Assembly (NCBI GenBank): GCA_964633205.1
Contig: CAZWFN010000008.1
Location: 1-64,000, forward strand
DNA length: 64,000 nucleotides
DNA from: CAYVQE01 sp964633205
GTDB taxonomy: Bacteria > Myxococcota > B64-G9
Direction of reading: 5' to 3'
Below, piece after piece: positions 8,224 to 17,452 of the stretch. Position 1 is the stretch's first letter, and each line of letters starts with the position of its first letter. Made by a program: the position numbers and the translations under genes. The notes beneath the pieces are model-generated. The model worked only from the letters and a program-made list of their open reading frames with translations, had not been told where the DNA came from and made no database searches.

Positions 8224-9483
8224 TCAACTCTCGGCTCGGCCGGAGGCCGGCCCGGGCCGTTCGGGCTGGCCCTTGATCCAGATCTCGAAGCGGTTGGGCC
8301 CGCGCTGGACGACCTGGGCGACGCCGGCCTTGACCCGCCGCGCCTTGCCGCCGCCGGTGGGCGAGCGCCGATCGAACCAGCGGGCCAGGGTGATGTGCTG
8401 ATCGCGCTGGCCCAGATCCACGTTGATGACCTTGCACAGATCGTCTACCTCGACGTCGCCGCGCACCGAGAAGCGATCCTGGCTGAACTCGCGGATCAGC
8501 TCACCCTCGTCGTCGTCGTACTCGTCCTGGATCTCGCCGACGATCTCCTCGATCACGTCTTCCATGGTCACCACGCCCACGGCGCGGCCGGCCTCGTCCT
8601 CGACCACCGCCAAGTGGGAACGCTGGATCTGCATGTCGCGCAGCAGCTCGTCGGCTTCCAGGCTCGTCGCCACCCGCATCAACGGGCGCACGTACTGGCG
8701 CCAGTTCTCGGCCATGCCCTCGGCGTGGATCAAAAAGTCCTTGACCAGCAGCATCCCGATCATCTCGGAACGCTGGCCGCGGAAGACCGGGTAGCGGGTG
8801 TTGCCCGAACGGACGAACCCGGCGGTGACCTCTTCGAACGAGGCGGTGTCGGCGATGGCGTCGACCTCGGCCAGCGGGATCATCAGGCGCGCCACCGTCT
8901 TGTCCTTCAAAGACAGGACCTCGGCGGTCATGCGCGTCTCCGAGGGCTCCAGCTCGCCGTCGCTGGCGCCGAGCTTGATCGCGGTCAGCAGCTCCTGGCG
9001 CGAAAGGCGCCGCTCGTCCCTGGGCCGGCCGCGGAAGAACGGCCACAGCAGCAGATCGGTCAACACGCCGGTCAGCCAGACCAGCGGCCGGAACAGATAG
9101 CCGAACAGCTTCACCGGCAGCGCCACCGTGCTGGCGAAGCGTTCCGGCCGGGCCGCGGCCAGGCTCTTGGGGCTGATTTCGGCGAACACCAGCAGCACCA
9201 GGGTGAGCACCAGAGTGGCGTAAAAAGGCCCGATCAGGGTCGTGGCCAAAGCGGCGGCCATGACGTTGACCAGGTTGTTGCCCACCAAAATGACGGCCAG
9301 CAGCTCCGAGGGCTCGCGGATCATGCGCAGCGCCCGCTGGGCGCCCTGGTGGCCCTTGGCCGCCAGGTGGTTGAGCTTGACCCGGCTGGAACCGATCAGC
9401 GCGGTCTCGGAGCCCGAAAAGAAGGCCGACAGGGCGATCAAACCGACCAGGGTCACGACGGACAGTACCGAGGGAACAGTCAT
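8224..9483 (-). CDS. CNNM/CorC-family membrane protein with CBS domains
   Basis: This is a DUF21-CBS-CorC_HlyC protein, a family linked to divalent-cation (Mg/Co) efflux and once called hemolysin-like. The first 150 residues carry several membrane helices with the family-typical FSGSETALIGSSRVKLNHL and FAEISPKSLAA. Two CBS motifs follow (about 200-330, with RYPVFRG and VVEDEAGRAVGVVTMEDVIEEIVGEI) and then the C-terminal CorC_HlyC domain. The 419-residue length is standard. The ATG at 9483 was chosen although GGAGG sits rather far upstream; the nearer ATG at 9493 is out of frame. Confidence 0.9.
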   Translation of the reverse strand: MTVPSVLSVVTLVGLIALSAFFSGSETALIGSSRVKLNHLAAKGHQGAQRALRMIREPSELLAVILVGNNLVNVMAAALATTLIGPFYATLVLTLVLLVFAEISPKSLAAARPERFASTVALPVKLFGYLFRPLVWLTGVLTDLLLWPFFRGRPRDERRLSRQELLTAIKLGASDGELEPSETRMTAEVLSLKDKTVARLMIPLAEVDAIADTASFEEVTAGFVRSGNTRYPVFRGQRSEMIGMLLVKDFLIHAEGMAENWRQYVRPLMRVATSLEADELLRDMQIQRSHLAVVEDEAGRAVGVVTMEDVIEEIVGEIQDEYDDDEGELIREFSQDRFSVRGDVEVDDLCKVINVDLGQRDQHITLARWFDRRSPTGGGKARRVKAGVAQVVQRGPNRFEIWIKGQPERPGPASGRAES

Positions 9484-9514
9484 GCGGCCGCATTACCTCC
9501 AGTGTGGGCCGGCG

Positions 9515-9520
9515 AGTATA
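9515..9520 (-). promoter_or_regulatory. Extended -10 promoter element for the CNNM gene
   Basis: The minus strand reads TGGTATACT, a TGn extended -10 with TATACT matching 5 of 6 positions. The predicted start is near 9508, giving a leader of about 25 bases. No good -35 hexamer is visible. Confidence 0.45.
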
Positions 9521-9580
9521 CCACAGCCAGCCGAGTTTGCCCTGGTGGGCCGGTCCCCATCGGCGCTATCATGGCGCACC

Positions 9581-11131
9581 ATGGAGTCCCCCGGCGAAAT
9601 CCTGGCCCTGCACTCGGTGGCCATGCTCCGCGATCTGGCCCGCAAGTGGTGGCAGCTCGAGGTCGGCCTGGCCGACCGGACGGGCCGGGTCACCGAGGCC
9701 GCCTGGGGCCCGGTGCCGCCGGACGGCAACGACTTCTGCCGGGCGGTGCGCGGCTGCACCGCCGGCCGCCGGCGCTGCCAGCGTTCGGTCAAGGAGGCCC
9801 TGCGCCGGCTGACCCAACCGCGCGAGCGCTCGCCGGTGCTGCACACCTGCCACCTGGGGCTGACCGTGTGCGCTGGGGCGGTGTTCCACCAGGGCCGCAT
9901 CGCCGTGCTGCTGTTCGCCTGCGGCTTCTCCAGCCGCGAGCCGGGGCGCAGCCGCATCGCCCGCCTGCGCGGGGCGGTGGCCGAGCTGCGCGGCCGGCGC
10001 TTCACCATCGAGGGCCAGCGCATCCCGGTGCTCAGCCGCGACGACGTCGAGCGGCTGCGCGACCTGCTGGCCTATGCCGCCGAAGAAGTGGCCGCCAGCG
10101 CCGCCGTCTGTCGCAACGGGCGCGACGAATCGCCGGAGCCGGGCGCGGCCTTCGCCGAGATCGTCGCCCGCTCGCCGTCGATGGCCCGGGCGGTCGACCG
10201 ATTGCGCCGCGCCATCGGGGCCGACGGACCGGTGCTGCTGGAGGGCGAGCCGGGAACCGGCAAGCGCACCCTGGCCCGGGCGCTGCACCGGGCCGGGCCC
10301 CGCGGCCACGAGCCCTTCGCGGTCTTCGCGCCCTGCGCCGACCCGTTGACGGCCGAGCAACGGCTGTTCGGGGTCATGCGCGGCGGCTCCTTGGGCCGCG
10401 CCGGTCTGCTGGAGGCGACCGGCCGGGGAACGGTCTACCTGAGCGCCGGCTCGTGGCTGGCGCAGCCGGTTCAGGTCAAGCTGCTGCGGGTCTTGCGCGA
10501 GGGCAGCCTGGTGCCGCTGGGCGGCGAGCGGCCACGACCGGTCGCCGCCCGTCTGCTGCTGGCGCTCGATGGCTCGCTGGACGGCGAGCTGGCGGCCGGG
10601 CGGCTGCGCGCCGACCTGGCCGACCGGCTGGCCGATCAGCGGGTGGCGGTGCCGCCGCTGCGCGAGCGGCGTGAGGATCTGGAGCCCTTGATCGACCTGC
10701 TGCTGCGACGCCTGGATGACCCCGCGGCCGCGGCGCTGCAGCTGCCGGCGGCCACCCGCGACCTGCTGCTGCGCTACCGCTGGCCGGGCAACGCCGCCGA
10801 ACTCGACCAAGAGCTGCGCCAGCTGCTGGCCCACGCCGCCAGCGACGGCGGCCCGGCGCCCGATGCGGTCTCGGTGCGCATCCGCCAGGCGGCCGGCTAC
10901 GGCCCGCAGGCGCTGACCAAGGCCTTGCGCGGCAAGCGGCGGCTCAAGGATGCGGTGGCCATCCTGGAACGCGAGCTGATCCAGGAAGGCCTGATCCGCA
11001 CCCGCTGGAACAAGTCGCAGCTGGCGCGCGAGCTGGGCATCAGCCGCTCGAACCTGCTGGCCAAGCTGGCGCGCTACGGTCTCGACGACAGCGGCGGTAG
11101 GGGCCAAGGCAGCGGGTCAGGCCACGGCTAG
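9581..11131 (+). CDS. PocR-domain regulator with degenerate sigma-54 AAA+ domain and Fis HTH
   Basis: This 516-residue regulator has three parts. The N-terminal 15-145 region matches a PocR ligand-binding domain, with cysteines in DFCRAVRGC, CQRS and HTCHLGLTVC. Residues of about 190-410 align with a sigma-54 AAA+ domain, and the C-terminus is a Fis-type helix-turn-helix (NKSQLARELGISRSNLLAK). Walker A is kept (EGEPGTGKRT, about 217-226). The GAFTGA loop has become RGGSLGRA, and the Walker B aspartate region normally DEIG has become SAGS. It is therefore unlikely to remodel sigma-54 holoenzyme in the usual way. The start at 9581 is the first in-frame ATG at the PocR domain; no strong ribosome site is seen. 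Confidence 0.8.
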   Translation: MESPGEILALHSVAMLRDLARKWWQLEVGLADRTGRVTEAAWGPVPPDGNDFCRAVRGCTAGRRRCQRSVKEALRRLTQPRERSPVLHTCHLGLTVCAGAVFHQGRIAVLLFACGFSSREPGRSRIARLRGAVAELRGRRFTIEGQRIPVLSRDDVERLRDLLAYAAEEVAASAAVCRNGRDESPEPGAAFAEIVARSPSMARAVDRLRRAIGADGPVLLEGEPGTGKRTLARALHRAGPRGHEPFAVFAPCADPLTAEQRLFGVMRGGSLGRAGLLEATGRGTVYLSAGSWLAQPVQVKLLRVLREGSLVPLGGERPRPVAARLLLALDGSLDGELAAGRLRADLADRLADQRVAVPPLRERREDLEPLIDLLLRRLDDPAAAALQLPAATRDLLLRYRWPGNAAELDQELRQLLAHAASDGGPAPDAVSVRIRQAAGYGPQALTKALRGKRRLKDAVAILERELIQEGLIRTRWNKSQLARELGISRSNLLAKLARYGLDDSGGRGQGSGSGHG

Positions 11132-11223
11132 AAGCTCTCGAGTCGGCTCGATCTGGACAAACGAGTCAATTTTGCATTCCTCCGGCCTCGAAATAGAACC
11201 CCTTGTGCCGCATTTCTGAAGCG

Positions 11224-11796
11224 CTAGCGCTTCTTGCAGGTCTCGAGAATTTGTTCCTTCAAATCGTCGCAGCAGGTGTCGCTGCCGAAGTAGATGTCCC
11301 ACAGCACGCGTTGGAACTCCACCCCTTCGAGCGTTGGGCCCATCCGCTTGCCGTTCTGCTTCAAGATGGTGCCCGTGCCCGGCAGGTAGATGAACTCCAG
11401 CTTGGTGCCCTCGGTGCACTCGTCCTTGAAGTAGCTCTCGAAGGTCCGGCGCTGCTGCTTGAGCTTGGCCGAGGCGTTGGCGGGCATGTGCTCTTCGAAC
11501 GACTCGCCGATGGTCGAGGACATCTTCTCGGCCGAGACGTCGCGCTCCATGTCGATCCGCAGGTACTTGGGTTCGTCCTTGGCCACGATCTGGCTCGGCT
11601 GGCAGGACCCGCTGACCGAGTAGGCGCCCATGGTATAGACGTCGAACCACCACTTCTCGCGCAAGCCGGCGCCGATGAGCTTGAAGGTCTTGCCCTCCAC
11701 CTGCACCGTAGCCGCATAGTGGTTGCCTTCGACGGTGACCGCCGGGGCCGCCAGCGGGATCAGGCACAGTCCGATCACGATGGTCAAACAGCGCAT
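11224..11796 (-). CDS. Chalcone-isomerase-like secreted protein
   Basis: This 190-residue protein has a signal peptide (MRCLTIVIGLCLIPLAAPA). The body, KTFKLIGAGLREKWWFDVYTMGAY, is typical of bacterial chalcone-isomerase-like (CHI-like) periplasmic proteins. The plant catalytic function should not be assumed; these bacterial members have no settled role. Cysteines near the C-terminus (SDTCCDDLKEQ, ETCKK) could form disulfides. A GGAGGAG ribosome site precedes the ATG. It lies 67 bases after the FHA gene on the same strand, so it may share that transcript. Confidence 0.75.
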   Translation of the reverse strand: MRCLTIVIGLCLIPLAAPAVTVEGNHYAATVQVEGKTFKLIGAGLREKWWFDVYTMGAYSVSGSCQPSQIVAKDEPKYLRIDMERDVSAEKMSSTIGESFEEHMPANASAKLKQQRRTFESYFKDECTEGTKLEFIYLPGTGTILKQNGKRMGPTLEGVEFQRVLWDIYFGSDTCCDDLKEQILETCKKR

Positions 11797-11863
11797 GCAC
11801 TCTCCTCCTGTCTATCATTTTCGAGACGCCGCCGGGGCCGCGCGGCACCGTTGCGGCGAGAGC

Positions 11864-12301
11864 TCATTCCTTTTTGCGCAGGGCGGTCTTGACGCGGCTG
11901 AACAACCCGCCCCCGCTCTCGGTCACCGGCCGGGTGGCATCGGCGGCCCGGCGCAGGGTGACATTGGTGGTGCGCTTGCGGCCGGTCTCGCTGATCTGCA
12001 GCGGCAAAAAGCGCAAGCGCACATCGCCGAACTCGACCCGGTCCCCCGGCTCGAGCGGCGCCTCGCCGACGCGCTGGCCGTTGACGAAGGTGCCGTTGGT
12101 GCTGCCCAGGTCGACCAGCATCCAGCCTTCGCCGTTGCGATCCAGCCGGGCGTGGACCCGCGACACGCTGTCATCGGGCAGAGCGATGTCGCACTCCTCG
12201 CTGCGGCCGATCTCCTTGATCAGCCCAGTCAGTGCATACCCGGTCTGCCGCTCATCGTCGTACAGTTGGAACATGTGGGCACCGGCATTCATCATAGGCA
12301 C
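11864..12301 (-). CDS. FHA-domain protein
   Basis: This is a small cytosolic protein (145 aa) made almost entirely of one forkhead-associated domain, which binds phosphothreonine. The family motifs are clear: IGRSEECDIALPDDSVSRVHA and DLGSTNGTFVNGQRV. A basic tail (SRVKTALRKKE) follows. A GTG at 12301 or ATG at 12295 could be the start; neither has a clear ribosome site. It lies 15 bases after the glycosyltransferase stop. Its partner kinase is not identified; the Ser/Thr kinase at 28.8 kb is one possible partner. Confidence 0.88.
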   Translation of the reverse strand: MPMMNAGAHMFQLYDDERQTGYALTGLIKEIGRSEECDIALPDDSVSRVHARLDRNGEGWMLVDLGSTNGTFVNGQRVGEAPLEPGDRVEFGDVRLRFLPLQISETGRKRTTNVTLRRAADATRPVTESGGGLFSRVKTALRKKE

Positions 12302-12316
12302 GGCGGTCGGCGGGGA

Positions 12317-13285
12317 TCAAGCGCCCCGCAACTCCGGCCGCAGCCGGCGACAGGCGGCCAGCACCGGTCCGACCGCCAAGCCATCCAGACGGCCGTCGGC
12401 CGCCGCCACCACCGCCACCCGCTCGCCCAGCGGCTGCCAGCGCTGTGGTGCACTGGGCCCGAACAGCGCCACCGTGGCCACGCCCAGCAGTCCGGCCAGG
12501 TGGCTGGGCCCGGCATCGTTGCCGACCAGCAGGTCGGCGCCCGCGAGCAACGCGGCCAGCTCGGCCGGCGCCGCGTCGGCCAGCACCGGCAGCTCGGCTC
12601 CGGCGGCCAGCACCCCGGCCACCGCCGCGCCATCGGCCGGGCCCTGCACCAGGCCCACGCCCCAGCCGACGCTGCGCAGTGCAGCGGCCAGCTCGGCATA
12701 GCGGTCCGGTGGCCAATTCTTGCGCTCCGAACCGCTGCCCGGCGCCAGCAGGGCCAGCGGCTGGCCGGCGCCCAGGCCGGCCGCCCGCAGACGTCCGGCC
12801 GCGGCCGCCGCCGCGGCCGCGCCCGGCCGGGGCAGCAGCGGGGCCTGCAAGGGCCCCAGCTCGGCCAGCTCGGCCTGCTGCAGCGCCTCCAGGGCGTACG
12901 CAGCGGCGTGCTGCACCGGCTGCTCGGGCCCCAGGGGCAAGAAGACGTGCACTTCGCGCACCCCGCAGGCGGCCAGGTTTTCACCCAGGGCGCAGTCGCC
13001 GCGGGCCGAGAAGGCGACCACCGCGTCGTAGACCGCAAAACGATCGCGCTCGGCAACCTCGGGCTCGATACCGTAGTCCAGCAGGCGGTGCAGTCCGGTG
13101 CCGGCGGCGGACAGCGCCCGGTCGGCCCCGCCGGGCCCGACCAGCAAGGCCAGCCGCTCGGCCCGGCCCATCAGCTCGATGCGCGCCATCGGGCAACGGC
13201 GGCGCACGGCCGCCACCGCCGGCCACAGCAGCAGGCCGTCGCCCAGCCCGCCGTCGCGGATGATCAACAATCGCTGCGGATCCAT
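12317..13285 (-). CDS. Glycosyltransferase family 9 (heptosyltransferase-like)
   Basis: This protein resembles ADP-heptose:LPS heptosyltransferases, which add sugars to the lipopolysaccharide core at the inner face of the cytoplasmic membrane. It begins RLLIIRDGGLGDGLLLWPAV, the typical N-terminal Rossmann strand. In the C-terminal half it has LLAPGSGSERKNWPPDRYAELA and LVGNDAGPSHLAGLLGVATVALFGPSAP, the acceptor and donor motifs of family 9. ATG at 13285 is preferred because it places the family strand near the N-terminus; in-frame ATGs at 13297 and 13294 and a TTG at 13321 are alternatives. The length of about 322 residues fits. Confidence 0.85.
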   Translation of the reverse strand: MDPQRLLIIRDGGLGDGLLLWPAVAAVRRRCPMARIELMGRAERLALLVGPGGADRALSAAGTGLHRLLDYGIEPEVAERDRFAVYDAVVAFSARGDCALGENLAACGVREVHVFLPLGPEQPVQHAAAYALEALQQAELAELGPLQAPLLPRPGAAAAAAAAGRLRAAGLGAGQPLALLAPGSGSERKNWPPDRYAELAAALRSVGWGVGLVQGPADGAAVAGVLAAGAELPVLADAAPAELAALLAGADLLVGNDAGPSHLAGLLGVATVALFGPSAPQRWQPLGERVAVVAAADGRLDGLAVGPVLAACRRLRPELRGA

Positions 13286-13420
13286 GCCCGCCATCATCCC
13301 CGGCCGCAGCGGCCGAGTCAATGTCAGCTCGGTTGGGCGCCGGGGCGAGCGACCAAAGTCGGAATTGCTGGGAAAACACTAACTTGCATGACCAGCCGGG
13401 TTCCTGGTATATGTGTCCCG

Positions 13421-16101
13421 ATGGGCGTTCAGGGTTCCAAAGAGTGGAAGAAGCTCAACCGCGAGTACAAGATCCTCAAGGCCAAGTCCAAGGCCGGCGC
13501 GTTGATGCCCAAGGAGCGCGAACGGCTGGCCTGGCTTGCCGAGCGCTTCGGCGACGCCGATGAGGTCGAGCGGATCCAGATCGAGGAGCGCGATGAGCGC
13601 GGGCCCAAGCGGCTGACCTCGGACGACCACTGGGCCACCGAGGTCAGCGAGGATCTGCTCGACTCGGCCGAGCACTACGAGCCGCAGAAGGCCTGGGAGA
13701 AGGACGTCGCCCGCGAGGAGGCCAAGTTCGCCGCCCGCGACTCGCGCGCGGGCCGCGAGACCTTTCGCCAACAGGGCCTGAGCCAGTTCGCCGTGGATCT
13801 GACCGAGGATTTGCGCGGCGAAGGCTTCCAGGACGAGCCGATCGAGGAAGAAGAGGGCGTCGAGAAGCAGCAACAATGGGGCCAGGTCAGCTACGCCAAA
13901 GAGGAGCACTACCAGACCGCTGCCCCGACCGGCGGCGCCAATCCGTTCGCCGTCGACCTGGACCCCAGCTTGGCCGGCGCCCTGGGCGAGTTCGCCGAGA
14001 ACGAGAGCGCCGTGCCGGACACCGCGGCCAAGAGCTTCGAAGCCGAGATGGATGACGAGCCGGCGGACGAGCCGGTGGACTTCACCGCCCGCGTCGACGA
14101 GGACTCGGACGACCTGCGCCGGCTCTACCAGCAGGGCGAGACGCTGCCGCAGGACGAGGAGGCCCAATCCTTCGGCGAGATGACCACCCACTCGGCCGAG
14201 GACGACGAGGAGGCGGGGCTCGACTACGACCTGATGCGGGCCGCCATGGACTACGCCGAGGACCAGGGCCTGGTCGAAGAGGCCGCCGAGGTCTGGGCGG
14301 TCGACGAGCAGGGCGAGGAGATCGAGGCCAAGCCCGGGGATGCGGACGAGGGGACTTTCTCGGCCGAGGCTCCGACCGCCTTCGAGCGCCCCCCGCCGGA
14401 CATGGATTCCGGCCAACCCGGGGCGCAGGACGACGAGGCCGAGCCGGCCACGGCGGTCGACGATGCTATCGGGGTGCTGGTGCCCGATCCGCCGGCCGCG
14501 GCGGCCGAAGCGCAGTCGCTCGATGACGCCCTGGACGTGATCATCCCCGACGAGCCCGAGGACATTCCAGACGCCGGGACCGGGGACGTGACCGCGGTCG
14601 GCGCGGCGCCCGACGAGCTCGCCGACCTGTACGCCGAGCCGGAGAACACCGCCACCGGGGAGCCGGCCGCGGAGGCCGATCTGTACGCCGAGCCGGAGAA
14701 CACCGCCACCGGGGAGCCGGCCGCGGANNNNNNNNNNNNNNNNNNNNNNNNNNNNNNNNNNNNNNNNNNNNNNNNNNNNNNNNNNNNNNNNNNNNNNNNN
14801 NNNNNNNNNNNNNNNNNNNNNNNNNNNAGGCCGATCTGTACGCCGAGCCGGAGAACACCGCCACCGGGGAGCCGGCCGCGGAGGCCGATCTGTACGCCGA
14901 GCCGGAGAACACCGCCACCGGGGAGCCGGCCGCGGAATCCGATCTGTTCACCGAGCCGGAGAGCCGCTCACCCGCGACAGCGGCCGCGGCCGATGAACCG
15001 GACGAGGCCGCGGTGCCCGACCTGAGCGATGATGTGCCCGACCTGTCGGACGACGTGCCGGATCTGTCCGGTGAAGGGGGCGCCGGGGACTACGAGGTCG
15101 ACCTGTGGGTCGAGCCCGAGGAGGAGCCGGCCGCGGCCGGCAAGGGCTACGAGCCGCCACCGGTGCCCGACGACGACGACGGCTGGGAGCCGGAGCCCTC
15201 GCCCATGATGGCAGGCGGCGGGCAAGCGGCCGGGTTCGACCTGTCCGACGCCGGCGAGCAGACCGGCGAGGCCCCGGCCGCCGGCGACGACATGGACGAA
15301 TTCTGGGGCCTGGCCGAGGAGCCCGCGGCCGAGAGCGCGCCGCAGCCGGCCCCCGATGCGACCGCGATGGAGGCCGAGCCCTTCCCGGACGAGCCGCCAG
15401 CGGCGCCGGCCAGCCCGCCGCCGGCGCAGCAACCGAGCCGGCCGCTGCCGGCGCTCAACTTGGAAGCGGCCCAGGTGCCGGCCCAGAAGCCCGAACCGAA
15501 GCCGGCCCCGGCGCCCCGGCCGGACCGCGGCGGTGACCGGGCCGACGCCCTGCTGTCGAACCTGTTCGGCGAGAGCGAACCCGCCCCCGAGCCGGCCCCG
15601 GCCGCAGCGCCGGCCGAGCCGATCATCATCGGCCCGGCCAAGCGCGGCGGCGCTCCCCCGTCCCAGCGCAAGGCCGACGTGGGTCGCGGGGTGGCCCGCA
15701 AGCGGGCCAACAAGGCCAACGACCTGACCGGCGCGCGCCGGGCCACGGTCCACTTCCGCGACGGGGTCAACCGCCGCGGCGTGATCCACGACATCGACGT
15801 CGATGCCCCCAGCCACACCCTGCATCCGCCGCAGGGCTCCAAGGCCCCGGCCGAGGAGATCAACGCCCTGGCCATCAAGGCCATCTTCCTGCTGCTGCCG
15901 CGCGGCACGGCCCGGCCCGAGAAGCACGGCTACTACTGCAAGCTGGTGCTGATCGACAACCGCCAGCTCGAGGGCTACACCCCGGACTACGACCCGCGGC
16001 GAAAGGCCTTCACCCTGTTCCCGGCCGAGGAGCGCGGCAACATCGAGCGCATCATCGTCTTCGCCGAGGCGATCAAGAACCTCTGGTTCCCGGAGGAGTG
16101 A
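13421..16101 (+). CDS. Large acidic repeat protein with C-terminal duplicated beta-domain, broken by assembly gap
   Basis: I do not recognise a named family. The N-terminal 200 residues are charged and helical. A low-complexity acidic region rich in Glu, Asp, Pro and Ala follows, including an 18-residue repeat (EADLYAEPENTATGEPAA). The C-terminus has a folded part with two related units: ATVHFRDGVNRRGVIHDIDV...IKAIFLL and CKLVLIDNRQLEGYTPDYD...IKNLWF. This resembles the DUF6982/PilZ-like proteins of this bacterial group. Before the 100-N gap the frame is phase 2, and after it phase 1. The phase change comes from the arbitrary gap size, not a mutation. An ATG at 13388 is a possible alternative start. 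Confidence 0.75.
14621..14937 (+). repeat. 54-bp tandem repeat array interrupted by N-gap
   Basis: Units start at 14621, 14675, 14830 and 14884, each 54 bases and encoding 18 residues, nearly identical (copy 1 has gccgac, the others gccgat). The second copy loses its last base to the gap. The copy number in the genome is unknown. Confidence 0.95.
14728..14827. other. Assembly gap of 100 N
   Basis: Exactly 100 unknown bases sit inside the 54-bp repeat array, the conventional placeholder for a gap of unknown size. Keeping the repeat phase requires a true missing length of 54k-1 bases (for example 53 or 107), or a direct join with one base of overlap. Confidence 0.97.
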
Positions 16102-17452
16102 CCGCGGCACGAGCGGAGCTGCCATCGCCCTGCAGTCTGCGCTCGAACCCGGCGACCGGCACGAACTCCCAAGACCGGCCGATCTTGTGCTTGGTCAACC
16201 AGCCGCGTTGCTCGAGATCCAGCAGGTCCGACCGGGCGGTCTGGTGCGTGACCCCGTGGCTTCCGGCATGCCCGTAGAAGGAATATGCGTGCCCGGCATG
16301 CCGCAAGGCATGAGCGAGCAGGGCCCGCTGTCTATGATTGAGCTGTCCGGTCTCCGCTATGGTCCGCTGCAGCTCGCCCAGCTCACGGGTACGCCGGTCG
16401 ATGTAGTCATGAAGCGCGGCGACCGCTTTGCGGATCACATCCAGCTGGTGGATGAGGAAATACGTCATGTCAGCCGAGTCCCGTTCGGTGAACAGGTAAG
16501 CTCTTTCATACTGCTTGCGCGCCTTGTTGATCACCGACGAGATCGAGATGAACTCCATCAGCCAATACCCGGATTTCAGCATGGACCAATAGAACAGCGC
16601 CCGCGCTGTCCGGCCATTGCCATCCACGAAGGGATGGTCGTAACCCATCATGAAGTGCAGCGCGACCGCCCGCACGACCGGGTGGACGAACGGCCCATCG
16701 TCCTCACCGTTCGCGAACCGACACAACGCGGCCAACCGTTCATCGAGCTGCCGTGCCCCGGGCGGAGTATGGAGGATCTCACCCGTACCAGCCGGTCCGA
16801 CCACGATGTCCTCTTCATCCCGCCGGAATCTGCCGGCGGCTGTGGGGTCGTCGAGGGTCTCCGCGGTGAGAAGCCGTTGCATTTCGAAGACCAGTTCCTT
16901 GGAGAGATCCTCGTCCTTCCATTCGCGGATCTTCGCCATAGTGGAGTAGTTGTTCAGGATCATGCGCTCGCTGATGTCGACCGGGCGCCGATTCTTGCGC
17001 AGCATGTCCTTGGCCGCCTTCCGGGTGGTCACGGCACCTTCGATCTGACTCGAAGTGATGGCTTCTTCGATCAGCGATCGCACACAATATTGGTTTCGGG
17101 TATCGGGATTGGTGATCTGATCCCGCATCCCGATCTGGCCACCGGCCTGCAGGTCTATCCAATGGAGGTGCTCTTGTACGGATTCGGTCAGGGCGAACGC
17201 GATTTGTCCGCCGCTCTTGTCCACCAGTGGCAGCTGCACAGCGGACAGCTGACGCCGCAGCCTCAAGCCCAACCACCATTCATCCAGGCTGAGCCCGCTG
17301 GGTGGCTGCCTGTGCATCAGATCCGCGTAATGCAGATAGCGGCCGTCGACGAGCGGAGCGGGCACGCGGGACAGGATGCGGTACAGCTCCGGCTCGCCGC
17401 CGAGCTTGCTGCGTAGCTCCTCGATCGTCGGCGCCTGGATGGGCTGCTTCAT
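16073..17452 (-). CDS. Fic-family protein (AMPylase-type) with N-terminal inhibitory motif
   Basis: Fic proteins usually transfer AMP from ATP to a target side chain. The active site HPFVDGNGRTAR (residues 273-284) is intact. An inhibitory motif SSQIEG (134-139, the S/TxxxE(G/N) pattern) lies N-terminal to it, so this is a class II Fic that would be self-inhibited through the motif's glutamate. A C-terminal winged-helix-like part (SHGVTHQTARSDLLDLEQRGWLTKHKIGRSWEFV) may bind DNA. ATG at 17452 has an AAGG nine bases upstream; a GTG at 17461 is an alternative. The base composition is lower in GC than its neighbours, and its 3' end overlaps the neighbouring plus-strand gene by 29 bases. No antitoxin partner is visible. 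Confidence 0.9.
   Translation of the reverse strand: MKQPIQAPTIEELRSKLGGEPELYRILSRVPAPLVDGRYLHYADLMHRQPPSGLSLDEWWLGLRLRRQLSAVQLPLVDKSGGQIAFALTESVQEHLHWIDLQAGGQIGMRDQITNPDTRNQYCVRSLIEEAITSSQIEGAVTTRKAAKDMLRKNRRPVDISERMILNNYSTMAKIREWKDEDLSKELVFEMQRLLTAETLDDPTAAGRFRRDEEDIVVGPAGTGEILHTPPGARQLDERLAALCRFANGEDDGPFVHPVVRAVALHFMMGYDHPFVDGNGRTARALFYWSMLKSGYWLMEFISISSVINKARKQYERAYLFTERDSADMTYFLIHQLDVIRKAVAALHDYIDRRTRELGELQRTIAETGQLNHRQRALLAHALRHAGHAYSFYGHAGSHGVTHQTARSDLLDLEQRGWLTKHKIGRSWEFVPVAGFERRLQGDGSSARAAVTPPGTRGS

Noticed and set aside
11218..11233. Perfect 16-bp palindrome at the end of the chalcone-isomerase-like gene
   Set aside because: It includes the stop codon, has no loop spacer or T-run, and a GC-rich 16-mer palindrome next to coding sequence can arise by chance.
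14621..14937. 54-bp repeats as CRISPR
   Set aside because: Units are contiguous without spacers and encode an in-frame peptide repeat; no cas genes are present.
16187..17416. 409-codon plus-strand frame opposite the Fic gene
   Set aside because: The minus strand encodes a full Fic motif set; the plus frame shows no family features.
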